This document shows, piece by piece, positions 11,668 through 24,187 of a stretch of DNA of 64,000 bases (its first letter is position 1; each line of letters begins with the position of its first letter). The position numbers and the translations under genes are program-made. The stretch lies in the NCBI GenBank assembly GCA_025084515.1, contig JAJAGP010000885.1, positions 207,693 through 271,692 of the forward strand. The letters are read 5' to 3'. This stretch comes from Ancistrus triradiatus (Eukaryota > Chordata > Actinopteri > Siluriformes > Loricariidae). The notes beneath the pieces were generated by a model that had not been told where the DNA came from, searched no databases, and saw only the letters and a list, made by a program, of their open reading frames with translations.

Positions 11668-11845
11668 ACTGTGGTAGCCTAGTGGGTAAGGTACTGGACT
11701 ATAAACCAGAAGGTCCAGGGTTCAAATCCCACCACTGCTACTGTTTGGTTTTTGAGCAAGGCCCTTAACCCACAATTGCTTGGATTGTATCAATTGTAAG
11801 TTGCTCTGGATAAGGGCATCTGCTAAATGCTGTGAAATGATGTGA
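11668..11845 (+). repeat. tRNA-derived SINE, type S
   Basis: Head GTGGTAGCCTAGTGGGTAAG, box B GGTTCAAATCCC, and the tail GGATAAGGGCATCTGCTAAA. It is in tandem orientation with the copy 130 bp upstream. Confidence 0.85.
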
Positions 11846-11929
11846 ATTTACTTAGGTTTATGTAGGAAAAAAATGTATGTTATCATACTTAACGTGAAAT
11901 GCCAAGAGGTAACACGCTTTTCAGTTGGT

Positions 11930-12085
11930 GTGTTCTTACTCTGACTGGATACTTAGGTTCAATTCTACACAAAATGGCTTGGTGACGACAGAATCAAGTT
12001 TTTAACATGATCATCCCAGCACCCTCACTTAGACCCCACTGAATAAATGTACGATGAAGTTGTAGAAGTCACAGAGATTTACAAT
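11930..12085 (+). pseudogene. Possible Tc1-like transposase tail relic
   Basis: The stretch around 12010-12060 translates to SSQHPHLDPTE, a stop, then MYDEV. This resembles the PDLNPIE..W block around the catalytic Glu. It is very decayed; similarity by eye only. Confidence 0.3.
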
Positions 12086-13415
12086 TTGGCAAAGGGAGAT
12101 TGCACAAAGTGCTAAATGCAAATTACTAAAGATTTTTGACACGTGACTTTGTTAAAAACAACAAATATAAACTGTAATTTGTTCTTTCATTTTGCCCAGC
12201 AAGCATTTCTTGAGCATAAGATGAAGCACACATAATAAAGTGCATAGATTTTTTTTCTGTGCTCATTTTCTTTCTCCTTAAACCAGACCCCAAAACATTC
12301 ATCTTTGTCACGTTCTGCCAAGCTATATCATTCTCACTGCATTTTAATTAGTGCTCAGAACAATCTCAGCAAAACAATTAAAAAGAACTGCATTATATCT
12401 CAGTCTCAGAATAGCAGGCTAATTTACGGAGACACTAATTGGAGTAATTCTGCATGATCTGATTTTCATACAGACACAGAAGCAGCTAGTCAATGATAAT
12501 GAGAATGCAAATAACTTTCAAAATGAGTATCCATGTTTCTTCAGTAAATGTGATACTGACAGACACCCAGTTATGTCTGTGATCTTGTCAATGTTTCTTA
12601 AATTTCAACTATCTGTGTGTAATTTTGTATCATTTCGGGAAACTTGAGATCCATCAACTTAGCCTTGCGATTCAAATTTACATAAGCTGAAGAACAGCTA
12701 AAGAGAATTATATGGTACAGTTGTATCTCCATTCCTTATTCAGCATTTAGCTGTGCTTCATTCAAGCCAATTAATAAGTCAAACAACCTATACTCAAAAA
12801 TTAATTGTAAACAAACTTCATGCAGTATTCATGCATTATATTTTGCATTCTACACTAAAAAATTTCAAGATTTAAATAAAGCAAAGCTGCTAGCATATTA
12901 GCCATAAACCCAATGTCATTGCCTGTGCATGCTTTGCACACCATCTGTTCTAGTCCAGTCATTTAGTTTGACAGGCACCACTCCCTGTCACATTCCCTCA
13001 AGTCCCACAGCCACGTTTGTCTCAGTCCGCCACCTTTGTTACAGAGCTGCAATCCCATTAACCTGGGGATAAATAAGCTCACTGCTATTGCCACGACAAT
13101 GGTGACAATGTGGAGATTGCCTTGTCATGTCCGTTTTGTCCCTTGAGGAAAGGGAATACATAGCACTCTATTTGGCAGGCCTCACACATTTTGTCAGAGC
13201 ACCACTCACAAGTCGTTTCCAATCTAACCCTCAATGTTATACAGACTGAGCACAGACAACAGGAAACAAACATACCACATTGATAAGATTGAGGGTGACA
13301 GTGGAGCGGATCAGGGTTTAGACTAGGGACTTGCAGTTATTGCTATTTTCCCTGTGCCACTGATATCCTTGACACAAGAACATAGTCCTTCTAAATAAAA
13401 CTCATGTAGAATATA
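12086..13415. other. ptprg intron 2: single-copy-like DNA
   Basis: No repeat or gene recognised. An octamer ATGCAAAT at 12505-12512 sits in a block (12330-12530) rich in TAATTA-like cores, a possible enhancer. The ORFs here show no coding bias. Confidence 0.35.
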
Positions 13416-13724
13416 TACAGTGGTGTCTGAAAGTTTGTGAACCCTTTAGAATGTTCTATATTTCTGCATAAATATGATCTAAAACATCATCAGATTTTCA
13501 CACAAGTCCTAAAAGTAGATAAAGAGAACCCAGTTAAACAAATGAGACAAAAATATTATACTTGGTCATTTATTTATTGAGGAAAATGATGCAATATTAC
13601 ATATTAGTGAGTGGCAAAAGTATGTGAACCTCTAGGATTGGCAGTTCATTTGAAAGTGAAATTAGAGTCAGATGTTTTCAATCAATGGGATGACAATCAG
13701 GTGTGAGTGGGCACCCTGTTTTAT
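13416..13724 (+). mobile_element. Tc1 family A terminal fragment
   Basis: TA, then CAGTGGTGTCTGAAAG and the complete inverted repeat, the TTGAGGAAAATGATGC block, and the 5' untranslated part up to GGTGTGAGTGGGCACC. It stops abruptly before the transposase start. The other end is missing. Confidence 0.88.
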
Positions 13725-14061
13725 TATGGTCAATGACAAGTACAAAGTACACATAACAAAAATGGCTTATTGTATGTATTGTTGTATTTATGGCAAAAGG
13801 AAGATCTTGTCTTAAAAATAAAATATATTATTGCCACAGAAGAAGAGCTTAATGTCCCCAGTTCAATATAAACCGCCTGAATAATCAATAAACTGCAATT
13901 TAAACCGTGTTTGGACTACTTGTCATTGAAAACAACATATAAAGGCTTGCTTTTATTCAACTTAAAACAACCACAAGTTTGAGGACAAAATGGACCCTAT
14001 AACAACTTTCTTCTTTCTCATTTAAGAGTCTTTTACTATGTCACTGCTGAACAGAGATGAG
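13725..14061. other. ptprg intron 2: no feature recognised
   Basis: AT-rich DNA between a Tc1 fragment and a pogo-type element; nothing identified. Confidence 0.35.
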
Positions 14062-14634
14062 TACCGTATTTTCCGGGCCATAAAGCGCACCGGATTATAA
14101 GACACAATATCAACGATCGGCTGCTAACGGATCTATTTTCATACAAAAAGCACCGGATTATAAGGCGCATGAAATGAAACAAAACTCTTAAGTTCCGTCG
14201 GAAGCTCAGTTTGGTCTTTACCTGGCGCAGGGCGTCTTCTTGCTTCCTCCACTTCCGTATCATTGATTCGTTAATGTTGAATTCTCTCGCAGCTGCTCTA
14301 TGTCCGTGTTGTACTGCGTGACTGATAGCGTTGCGTTTGAAATCCGCTTCGAAAATGAATGAATGAATGCACGTACCCTAATGCTGAAGCACATACCGTA
14401 TTACACCGCTATGCTGCGCACTACGGTGGCCGTAAGCTTCGTAACTTTCCAAGACCGTGCTAAAACATTTTGACAGATTTATGAGCGCCGTGTACCATCT
14501 ACAATCGGTTCTAGGTCAGAAAGCACAACCAGAATTAATTCATACATTAGACGCACCGCATTTTAAGGCGCACTGTCGATTTTTGAAAAAGTTAAAGGAT
14601 TTTAAGTGCGCCTTATGGTCCGAAAAATACGGTA
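14062..14634 (-). mobile_element. Pogo-like non-autonomous transposon, copy 1
   Basis: A 573-bp unit with TA at both ends and inverted TACCGTATTTT...AAAATACGGTA termini followed by AAGGCGCAC-type sub-repeats. On the minus strand (about 14345 to 14190) it keeps a helix-turn-helix segment: AISHAVQHGHRAAAREFNIN then ESMIRKWRKQEDAL. This is the DNA-binding region known from pogo/POGK-type proteins. The DDE domain is absent. A near-identical copy is at 30996-31567. Confidence 0.8.
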
Positions 14635-15744
14635 GTAATGCAATACGTTCATTCTGTTATGTTTACAAGTTCTTTTTATAGCTTTTGATAAGCTTGGGGT
14701 ACTATATTTTGGTTTAAGCAGGAGGAGGAGGGTGGCACAGGAACAAAATCGACCCGTTCACTTCAATTATATTCTATTCAGCTCATTGTAGACAAACTTC
14801 CATGTGTAGACTTAAACACTGCAGACAATCAAACAATAAATCATTCCACCATTTACCATTCTGTAATTAACTGTTCCAAAGCAGTTTCAGACAAAACACA
14901 ATCCTTTTCCTGTGCTATTATGTTGGGGAAAGGCGGTTTCCTGTTCTAAGGAGTGTTTGAGTTTGAATAGGACTCAATATGTGGTTCCACTTCTTATACA
15001 AATTATTTTGGGAATAACATGATCTTGGCTATTAGACCAAAATTTTCAAAAGACTGTAGTTAAAGTGAATCGTTAAGCCTATGCTGCTTTGGAACCAGTC
15101 AGTGGTAGATATGCTGTTATGGCTTTGTGTGTGAAAACCTATATGTGCTAATGTACGGCAAACCTGAAGGCACAGATTACATATTTTGTACACAGCAACA
15201 TGCAAATTGCTTTTCTGTCTTTCAAATATATCATTTGAAGGAGAATTACACATAGGAGTAGTATTCCTGTGCCATCTAATTTCATTCAGTTTAGACTGTG
15301 TGATTCACAGCATTCCACATGTTAGTGTGGGACTGGAATACTTTTTATGCTGCAGCCATGATTATGACTGAGGGTTAGTTATTCTGTCTACAATAAATAA
15401 GCTACAAACCATGCATTAAAACGTGCATTATACAAGCTGCTCTTATACAAGCCCTTCTTGTTCTTTTGAAAAATATTGAGCTAATTTTTAGAATTAGCTC
15501 GGTATATAACTGTATGGCTGTATTTCAGTCTATAACCCTCTTAATTTATTACCATGGATGTTCCTAATTTAGCAGTTTTGAAGACGTGCTGAACATTTGC
15601 TTGTTTTGTACAGAGTACTGTTAGTCAGTATGGTATTTCATATCAAACCAATTATTCTGAAAATTCTTATCAGGTCTATTAATGACATTCTGCATTTGTT
15701 GTTCTGACATGAGTAAATGTTAATGACTTGTTAATGAGTAATGA
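14635..15744. other. ptprg intron 2: no feature recognised
   Basis: No gene or family identified. The opposed ORFs at 15032-15371 are short and unsupported. Confidence 0.35.
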
Positions 15745-15918
15745 GTAATTAAGGTACTGGACAACTAAACAAACACTGACGGTTTAGGTCCTGGCCCTGT
15801 CAAGCTGCCACCTTTTAACCCTTGAGAAATGCCCATAACCTTCAGCTGTTGGATATTACCTTATAAGATTATATACGTTGCTCTGGATAAGGGCTATATG
15901 CTGTAAATGTAAAAAGAA
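15745..15918 (+). repeat. SINE type S, degraded
   Basis: It retains TTAAGGTACTGGAC and the tail GCTCTGGATAAGGGC...GCTGTAAATGTAAA. Box B is eroded. Confidence 0.6.
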
Positions 15919-16904
15919 CTTCAAATATTAACAGCTGAGCTTTCGTGGCTCTGTGTTTAAAAGTTAACACCATTTTATTTTCACATCAACGTTAAGTGTC
16001 AAAGAACACAATTAGCAGGCCATCATAGGCATAGGCTGTGTAATCAGCTATAGTATTAGTAATTTGTATATTAAGCACTGATCTCATTAACATTATGATC
16101 AAATCAGAATGCAATGCTACTCTGCACTACCACTACATACATATAGCCTTCAGTGAACTCATTTGTACCTTGGTGTAATATGACTAAGACAAAAAAACAT
16201 TGCTCTCTTGTGAATATCTAACGTTAATAAGTTCCTTCAATTTAAATTCAAATGTATATAATCTTTTAGCAGTAGTCTAATAGATTTATGAAAGTTGACT
16301 ATTGAAATGTATGTTTTCTTTATTCCATTTTCTGGAATGAAGAAACCTTAATAGCTAATAGTTCACCAGACACCAAATAACTTATAGTTAGAATAGTTTC
16401 AAACCCTATTACAACAACACAACTGATTCAGTGAGGCTTTTCAGCCCACTGATGCACTAATGAGGTCCAGATGGAGCAATGGCTCATCAAGTCACCTTTA
16501 AAAAGCACTTAAACTAAAAAAAAGTTTAGGTAAGTACAAGACAAAGGCCATATTTAGTTTCCAATGAATTATATAATGCATTGAATGTTACAAGAAATGA
16601 GGGAATGACACGGCATGCTGCAGTTAGTCCTGTCACATGCCAGCATTACTAGACTATGGAGTAAAGAAACTCAATCGTATGTAATATGATAAAATACTGA
16701 ATGATATATTTCACACTTGAATTATTCACAGTAAATTTCAGAGGAATATAGTCAAGTGAGTTTATCAATATAATGAAACCACTGTGGGATAGAAACTGTT
16801 TTAATAGCTGCTTATGGGTCTAGAACTAAAACCTTTGGCAGAAATGCACAACATTATGTTATAACTTAATTAAAATCACAAAAAGCTAATCTCAATTATA
16901 AAGC
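15919..16904. other. ptprg intron 2: no feature recognised
   Basis: AT-rich DNA without recognised families. Confidence 0.35.
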
Positions 16905-17135
16905 ATGGCAGATATTGCATCATGGTTTCGACTGCCTTTCCTCTTCTGGCCCCTGGACAGCTTACAATAATTGATGGAGCAATCAATTCAAAATTGAAGA
17001 TATTTTAAAGAATAATGTCAGGGAACCAGTACATCAACAGAAACTTAATAGAAGCGGGATGATGCAACAAGACAATAACACCAAGACCCGAACAAATACA
17101 TGGAAAATAAGAAAAATAAGAACAAGTCAGAGGGC
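16905..17135 (+). pseudogene. Tc1-like transposase relic
   Basis: Plus-strand reading gives (G)IMVSTAF, then APGQLTIIDGAINSK, then MQQ-like DNKT/DNNTK around 17060-17085. This matches the order IMVWG - GPGRLxIIDGTMNS - MQQDNDPKH of Tc1 transposases with frame breaks. Terminal repeats are not found. The downstream ORF to 17295 is accidental. Confidence 0.65.
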
Positions 17136-18045
17136 AGACTTTCACAGAAGTGAGATTCTACATCATGTCCAGACAGCGTGCATGGAATTCCAGAATGGTT
17201 TAAAGCTCCTCCTCAGAAATGCTACAGGAAACATCAGATATATTTTCCAGTGTGGATTGTCAATTGTTTATTTTTTCATAAGCTGTCCAATATAATTGTT
17301 TGTGTGTAATTTGTTTACGCAGAATGTGTTTGTCCATAATTATGGCCTGAATGAATGTCAGGCCACATTTTATGAGCAATTAAATCCAGATAATTGTTTA
17401 AAGGTTTAGGTTGTTTAAATGGTTTGAACGGTTTTCTAATTAGTATCAATATATTATTATTATTATTATTATTATTATTATGTTTCTTCTTTGTAGTGGA
17501 ACCATATGTCTAGTAGCTAAAATGTATAATACATACTATTGGTTATTTCCAGGGCAATACATTTGGACTTTCAGATAATCTATAGGTTATATTGTGCTTA
17601 GAATTCCACACTCTGTGGATTTACCTTCTGTTAGGGTAAGCAGTTTTTGGCCAGACCCCGGACTGCGATAATTCGATTTATGATTTAGCCTTACTCACAG
17701 AAATAGTTCACTCTTTAAAAAAATGAGGCATGAAATTTGGCCAGATGTTTCTTCATATTCTCATGTACTCTGACCAGCCTAGCACGTATATTTATGTTTC
17801 AGAGCCCAGCCCACCATTAGCTTCATATCCTCTTCCTTTCAGACGTTGAGATCTTATCATCTGCATTGTGTTCAGACTACAGTATGGGTGGAGTTGGGAA
17901 AGTTTTACCAAGCACACTCCCTATACAAAGCAGTATAATTCACAAATTCCAGAGAGACTGTCTAAACCAGCATGACCAGCAACTGTTGAAGCACATTGTG
18001 GTCATTTTCAGTCTCCATCATAAATGTTAACACTGCATACTGTAT
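17136..18045. other. ptprg intron 2: no gene; (ATT)n at 17452-17480
   Basis: A trinucleotide (ATT)n tract of about 9 units lies inside otherwise unassigned AT-rich DNA. Confidence 0.5.
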
Positions 18046-19370
18046 TATAGTGGTGCTTGAAAGCTTTTGAAGATTATACAATTTCCTATATTTCTGCAAA
18101 CCTATGACCTAAAATATGACCTAAAATAGGATTAATTAGAAGAAGTTAACGCAAAGCTGAAATTAGAGTCAATCAATGTGCTGACAATCAGGTGTGACTG
18201 GGCACCCTCTTGTATTTAAAGAGCATGTCTGATCTCGACATTGGAAAGTGTATCATGGCACAAACAAAGGAGAATTTGTGAGGACATCAGGGTTTTTGAT
18301 GCTCATTAGGCTGAAAAAACACAAAGCCATATTTGAAGAGTTTTGACTTCAACATCCACAGTCAGACAGATCGTGTACAAATAGAGGAAATTCCAGACCA
18401 TTGTTACCCTCCCTAGGAGTGGTCGACCAACAAAGATCACTTAGAGCATGGCGTGTAATAGTCTGTGAGGTCACAAGGAACTCAGGGTTTGTTCTACGAA
18501 GCTAATGGCCTCGGGTAAAGTTATTGTTCATGAGTTCACCATCAGAAGAACACAGAACATAAATGTTATGGCAGGTACTGCTTTCCAAAACAAACTTCTC
18601 ATCTGCAGTTTGCTAAAGATCAAACCAGAAAACTATTGAAAACTATAAAGCAGAAAAAACAAGGCCAAAATATATATTTTTATTTGAAATAAGAAGCATT
18701 ATGTCTGTAGAAACAAAACATTGCATTCCAGCATAATAACAGATTTATGGAGAAACATGGTGGTGGTATCATGGTTTGTGCCCATTTTGTTGCATCTGGA
18801 CCAGGGCAGCTTTAATAGAACAATGCATTCTGAATGAGACTAGCAAAATTCTAATGGAAAATGTCAGGACTTCTGTCTGTCATCTGAATTTCAAGAGAAT
18901 GTGGGTCATGCTGCAAGACAACGACTCTAAGCACACAAGATGCTCTATCAAAGAATGGTTAAAGAAGAATAACATTATTGTTTTGAAATGGGAATGGGAA
19001 AGCCAAATAAATGTGGAAGGACCTGAAGCAAGCAGTTCACGTGAGGAAACCCACCAACGTCCCAGAGCTGAAGCTGTTCTGTACGGAGGAATGGGCTAAA
19101 ATTCCTCCAAGCCGTTGTGCAGGACTGATCAACAGTTACAGGAAACGTTTATGCAGTTATTGCTGCACAGGGGGGTCACACTAGATACTGAAAACGGTTC
19201 ACATTCCTTTGGCACTCACATATACATAGTACTGGATCATAAATAAATGACTAAGTATACTGTTTTTGTCTCATTTCTATCTACTTCAAAATCAGATGCT
19301 GCTTTACAACATATTTATGCAGAAATATAGGACATTCAAAAGGTTTGACAAGCTTTCAAACACCACTGTA
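18046..19370 (+). mobile_element. Tc1 family A transposon, plus orientation, degraded
   Basis: The termini are AGTGGTGCTTGAAAGC at the left and the reverse complement (CTTTCAAACACCACTGTA) at the right. Transposase remnants on the plus strand run about 18256-19145. They include the start region after ATCATGGCAC, the region GGTGGTATCATGGTTTG, LQDNDSKHT with the second Asp, and a rearranged Glu block (KWEWESQI in place of EWPSQSPDLNPIE). It is more diverged than the 1467 copy and has a deletion around the first catalytic Asp. Confidence 0.85.
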
Positions 19371-19411
19371 TAGCTATAAATAGTAATATGATAGGACAAT
19401 TTTCCATGGAC

Positions 19412-19415
<4 letters not shown>

Positions 19416-19477
<62 letters not shown>
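19416..19477. repeat. (CT)n(CA)n compound microsatellite
   Basis: About 22 CT units followed by 8 CA units. Confidence 0.97.
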
Positions 19478-19816
19478 TTTTAGCATTTTATCTTGATGTA
19501 TACTTTTATTTCAACCCTTGCTTTGCTAAAATTAGTGAACAAGCATAGCAAGCTAATTAGTATACAATTTATTTGAATGTCATGATTCGTTTTTATTTTG
19601 CATTAATTTTCTAAATTACACCACAGGTTATTTTGAACTAGCACAAAGAGGAAAAATGCCTGATTAATTCTACATATTATTAACAAAGAAAAGCCTGAAG
19701 GTGAATGTAGTACATATTGAATAACTTTTAATATGTAATGGTTCACGCACACTCAACTTCAAATCCTGTTTAAAATTGCAGGAAATTTGGAAACCCTTAC
19801 CTACTCCACTTTAGCT

Positions 19817-19861
<45 letters not shown>

Positions 19862-19960
19862 GTAAATATATATCAGCTTTTGGGTTTTAACTGACTGAAG
19901 TGGAGTCCAACGTGGTCTTCTAAGATAATTTTCTGCTGACTACAATTATACAGTGTGCTT
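19478..19960. other. ptprg intron 2: no gene; (TA)n at 19820-19862
   Basis: Unassigned sequence with a 42-bp (TA)n tract. Confidence 0.5.
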
Positions 19961-20301
19961 ATCTGAGTTAACGTAGCCTTTCTATCAGCTCAAACCAGTC
20001 TGGCCATTGTTTGCTAACCTCTCTATCCATCAACATGCTTCCATCTGCAGAACTACTGCTCCTTAAATGTTTTTCTTTATTGCACCATTCTGAGTAAACT
20101 ATAAAGACCATAGTGCATGAGAATCCCAAGAGATGAAGTAGAAATACACAAACCAGTCTGTCTGGCACAAACCAAAGCCTTGGCCAAAAATCACTGAGAT
20201 CACAGCCCCCCTTGATTTTATGCATTGCGTTGCTGCCACACAATTGGCTGATAATTTCATGAATGAGTAGGTGTACAATGATGTACAGTGTGTATAGGTT
20301 G
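19961..20301 (-). mobile_element. Tc1-like fragment, DD36E family, 5' portion
   Basis: The minus strand carries the region corresponding to the transposase N-terminus. The marks CTATCAGCTCAAACCAGTC, GCACCATTCTGAGTAAACT and AAAATCACTGAGATCAC follow the same order as in the copies at 31826 and 39906. The catalytic half is missing. The end near 20290-20301 resembles the family terminus. Confidence 0.7.
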
Positions 20302-22451
20302 ATTACAAGCATTAAATGGCTCTTGTGAGATCAGTTATTATTAAAGCAATCATATAATCCTACACGTTTGTGGACTAACATTACATAAAAAAGATATTCT
20401 CTGTTACATTAAAACAACACATGTAAGAGAAAATGTTTTATAAATGTGTATTTACTTGTTGTCTGTATGTTGTGTCATGCAGTCCCTGACAAGCTGTCTG
20501 AGATACTGCTTCTGTCTACAACCCTCCAGATTAGTCCTGCTTCATAAGTTGTTGCCTCAAAACCTCAGACTCTTGTGGGAGTCCTGCACTGATGTATGCC
20601 AACACCTTCATCCTCATCAAACAATCCAGATCCTGTATAATTCTGGAAAGTTGGAACCAACCATGCAGAACCCTACCCATTTCCCAGGAAAAGCAGTATA
20701 ACAACGCAAATATTTTGTAGAGCCTGCATTTGCATACTATAACACAATTGGTTGTTATATAATATGTATTTCAGGTCTGCAGCTTGCTGTTTCTTAAAAA
20801 ATAAAAATAAAAAAAAATCAGCAAATCTGCTGCAGTGATCATTTTTGTACTTTGACAAAAGTGCACACTCCCCAAAAAAGAACGGAATAAGCAAAAATAC
20901 ATTTAATAAAATTTGGGTTGAATTTAAGCTTAAAGTATACAGAGAGACAAGACATAGGAAAATGGCAGATTAAGGAACAAAATCTGTGTAATGATCCATG
21001 ACCTTGCTGCAACCATGGTACAGAATGTAATACTCGATTTCTGAGCTGAGCGTACCTCTACACACATAGTTCAAATAAATCACAATCCAGGCTTGATTAT
21101 CCTGGCTAACATTATTGCTAGATTACGACTAGATTCAGACATTAGTTCTTACTAATGACAGTATGAAGCACATTTCTCTGTTTAATTAGATTTAAATTAC
21201 CTAAATGACCTACTTTATATCATTTAGAGGTAATTGACTTACTGTTATACCCAGTGAGATCGTTCTCATATGTGTGATTATCACTTAAAAAACAATAAAC
21301 AGTTGTTCATAAAATATAGTTGACTAAGGCGTAGTTTAGATAAGACATTGGATAGGTCTCCAGCAGAGACTGTGCCATTTCAATTTGCAGTTAAAAACAA
21401 AACACAAATTACAGAGTGATTGGAAGAGAGACTGATAGCAAATTAATGGTGAGGGCCAATCATCTGTATGCCACTGTGTGTAACAGAGAGAAGAGTGTGA
21501 AACAGAGCTGGAAAATAACAGGAATTTAGATAATGGAACTGCCTCCTGGAGATGTTATCAGTCTTAGTCATGGCCTAAATACTCAAAGACAAGCATTTCA
21601 TAGCCACTGCAGTGATTTCATAAAGCCACCCATGGATGTATGGCTGAGGAAATACACCTGATCACACAGAGGGTTGCAAACGATGAGATCGATTCTGACT
21701 GCCAAAAACAGGTTGGGTCTTCTGGCATGAAATTTGCAGTTTCCACCCTCACTATTCATATTACACAATTTAAAGTGGCCATAAACGGTTTGTGTGGATT
21801 TACAGAACCCCGCAGGTTTAATAAAGTCGATTACAGGTAAATGACTGGGTTCACCCACTTTTGATTGTATTTACCCAGCACGTGCTTGTTATTTATAGCG
21901 TGCAGATTTTAGCATTTGATCATTTCCTCCTTGCGTTGTTTTCCTTTGCTGTACAGAGAGCAAAGACATGGGTTGGAGGACAGCACAAAGATAAAAGGAG
22001 CATACAGAAACCCTCTGGCACATGAAATGACTGTGAGCATGAAAGGTACAACCACCTTCTGTCTCCTCTCAGAACACACACTTACAAAAAGAGAAACTTG
22101 CTAATAATGGCACTTAAATGCCAAAGGAATTTAAAAGTGCATTAAGGCATAACACTTTTACACCAACCAACCAAGTGAAGACCTTTTCTAAAAGTTGAAT
22201 CTTTTCACACTCCCAGCTGTTCATATGCCATGAACTTTGGTCATTACTCTTAAATTAATTTTAAAAGGCCTACTAAGCACTCATACTGTCAAACGCGAAT
22301 GCTTACAGTTTTCAGTATTGACTATGGACAGACCAAATGTCACAGTCAAGGGTTTTTAGCACGACTCAAAGGCAATCACTGCTAAAAACTGAATTATTTA
22401 AAGTAGTAACTATAAAAAAATAAATTATTATAAACCACTATAACTAACTAT
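20302..22451. other. ptprg intron 2: no feature recognised
   Basis: Long AT-rich stretch without recognised repeats or exons. ORFs at 20444-20701 and 21598-21858 were examined and lack any recognisable domain or splice context. Confidence 0.35.
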
Positions 22452-22519
22452 CTGACTGAAACTCGTTTTTATAATCAAATAATATAATGTGTGTGTGTAT
22501 ATATATATTTTTTGAGACA

Positions 22520-22576
<57 letters not shown>
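22452..22576. repeat. Left arm of an inverted repeat plus (TA)n tract
   Basis: TTTTTATAATCAAATAAT at about 22464-22482 reappears inverted at about 24155-24175, on the other side of the Tc1 element. The arm is followed by (GT)n, ATATAT and a (TA)n tract (22521-22576) into which the transposon inserted. Confidence 0.75.
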
Positions 22577-22577
<1 letters not shown>

Positions 22578-24120
22578 TGCTCAAAACAATAAAGGGAACA
22601 CTTAAACAGCACAATAACTCCGAGTAAATCAAACTTCTGTGAAATCAAAACTGTCCACTTAGGAAGCAACACTGATTTGACAATCTATTTCACATGCTGT
22701 TGTGCAAATGGAATAGACAACAGGTGGAAATTATTGGCAATTAGCAAGACCCACTCTATAAAGGAGTGGTTCTGCAGGTGGGGACCACAGACAGTCTCAG
22801 TACCTATGCTTTCTGGCTGATGTTTTGGTCACTTTTGAATGTTGGTGGTAGCATGAGACGGACTCTACAACCCACACAAGTGGCTCAGGTAGTGCAGCTC
22901 ATCCATGATGGCACATCAATGCGAGTTGTGGCAAGACGGTTTGCTGTGTCTGTCAGCGTAGTGTCCAGAGGCTGGAGGCGCTACCAGGAGACAGGACAGT
23001 ACACCAGGAGACGTGGAGGAGGTCGTAGGAGGGCAACAACCCAGCAGCAGGACCGCTACCTCCGCCTTTGTGCAAGGAGGAACAGGAGGAGCACTGCCAG
23101 CAGGCCACAAATGTGCATGAGTCTGCACAAACGGTTAGAAACCGACTCCATGAGGATGATATGAGGGCCCGACGTCCACAGATGGGGGTTTGTGCTCACA
23201 GCCCAACACCGTGCAGGACGCTTGGCATTTGCCAGAGAACACCAGGATTGGCAAATTCGCCACTGGCACCCAGTGCTCTTTACACATGAAAGCAGGTTTC
23301 ACACTGAGCACATGTGACAGACATGACAGAGTCTGGAGACGCCGTGGAGAGCGATCTGCTGCCTGCAACATCCTTCAGCATGACGGGTTTGGCAGTGGAT
23401 CAGTAATGGTGTGGGGTGGTCATTTCATTGGAGGGCCGCACAGCATTCCATGTGCTCGCCAGAGGTAGCCTGACTGCCATTATGTACCGAGATGAGATCC
23501 TCAGACCCTTGTGAGACCATATGCTGGTGCGTTGGCCCTGGGTTCCTCCTAATGCAGGACAATGCTAGACCTCGTGTGGCTGGAGTGTGTGTCAGCAGTT
23601 CCTGCAAGATTAAGGCATTGAAGCTATGGACTGGCCCGCCCGTTCCCCAGACCTGAATCCGATTGAGCACATCTGGGACATCATGTCTCGCTCCATCCAC
23701 CAACATCAGTTGCACCACAGACTGTCCAGGAGTTGGCGGATGCTTTAGTCCAGGTCTGGGATGAGATCCCTCAGGAGACCATCCGCCACCGCATCAGGAG
23801 CATGCCCAGGCGTTGTAGGGAGGTCATACAGGCATGTGGGAGGCCACACACAATATTGAGCCTCATTTTGACTTGTTTTAGGGACATTTACATCAAAGTT
23901 GGATCAGCCTGTAGTGTGTTTTTCCAATTTAACTTTGTGTGTGACTCCAAATCCAGGTCTCCATTGGTTAATAAATTTGATTTCCATTGATGATTTTTTG
24001 TGTGATTTTGTGGTCAGCACATTCAAACTCTGTACAGAACAAAGTATTCAATGAGAATATTTCATTCCTTCAGATCTAGAATGTGTTACGTGAGTATTCC
24101 CTTTATTATTTTGAGCAGTA
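22575..24120 (+). mobile_element. Tc1-like transposon, second family (CTGCTCAAAA ends)
   Basis: TA then CTGCTCAAAACAATAAAGGG at the left; the right end is the inverse, CCCTTTATTATTTTGAGCAG then TA. It is about 1.54 kb and full length by structure, inserted in a (TA)n tract. The transposase is on the plus strand. Divergence from a typical copy is modest, so this is one of the younger elements here. Confidence 0.92.
22854..23865 (+). pseudogene. Tc1 transposase (DD34E) with broken frame and lost catalytic Asp
   Basis: The ATG at 22854 starts MRRTLQPTQVAQVVQLIHDG and a helix-turn-helix (SMRVVARRFAVSVSVVSRGW), then a basic GGGRRRATTQQQ linker. A deletion near 23100 shifts frame. The catalytic region then reads PVLFTHESRF, so the first Asp is His (codon 23285-23287). 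The second Asp is kept in MQDNARP, and the Glu in LNPIEHIW after 34 residues. Further frame breaks occur near 23465-23520 and 23590. The protein cannot be active. Confidence 0.9.
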
Positions 24121-24121
24121 T

Positions 24122-24187
24122 ATATATACATACACATACACATTATTATATTACATTATTTGATTATAAAAACAAGTTTAGACTGTA
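24122..24187. repeat. Right arm of inverted repeat flanking the Tc1 element
   Basis: ATTATTTGATTATAAAAAC is the reverse complement of the left arm at about 22464-22482, with matching TA/CA-rich sequence on its inner side. Confidence 0.75.

Noticed and set aside
20444..20701. Cys/Leu-rich 85-codon ORF as a gene
   Set aside because: No domain, no splice signals and no conserved composition.
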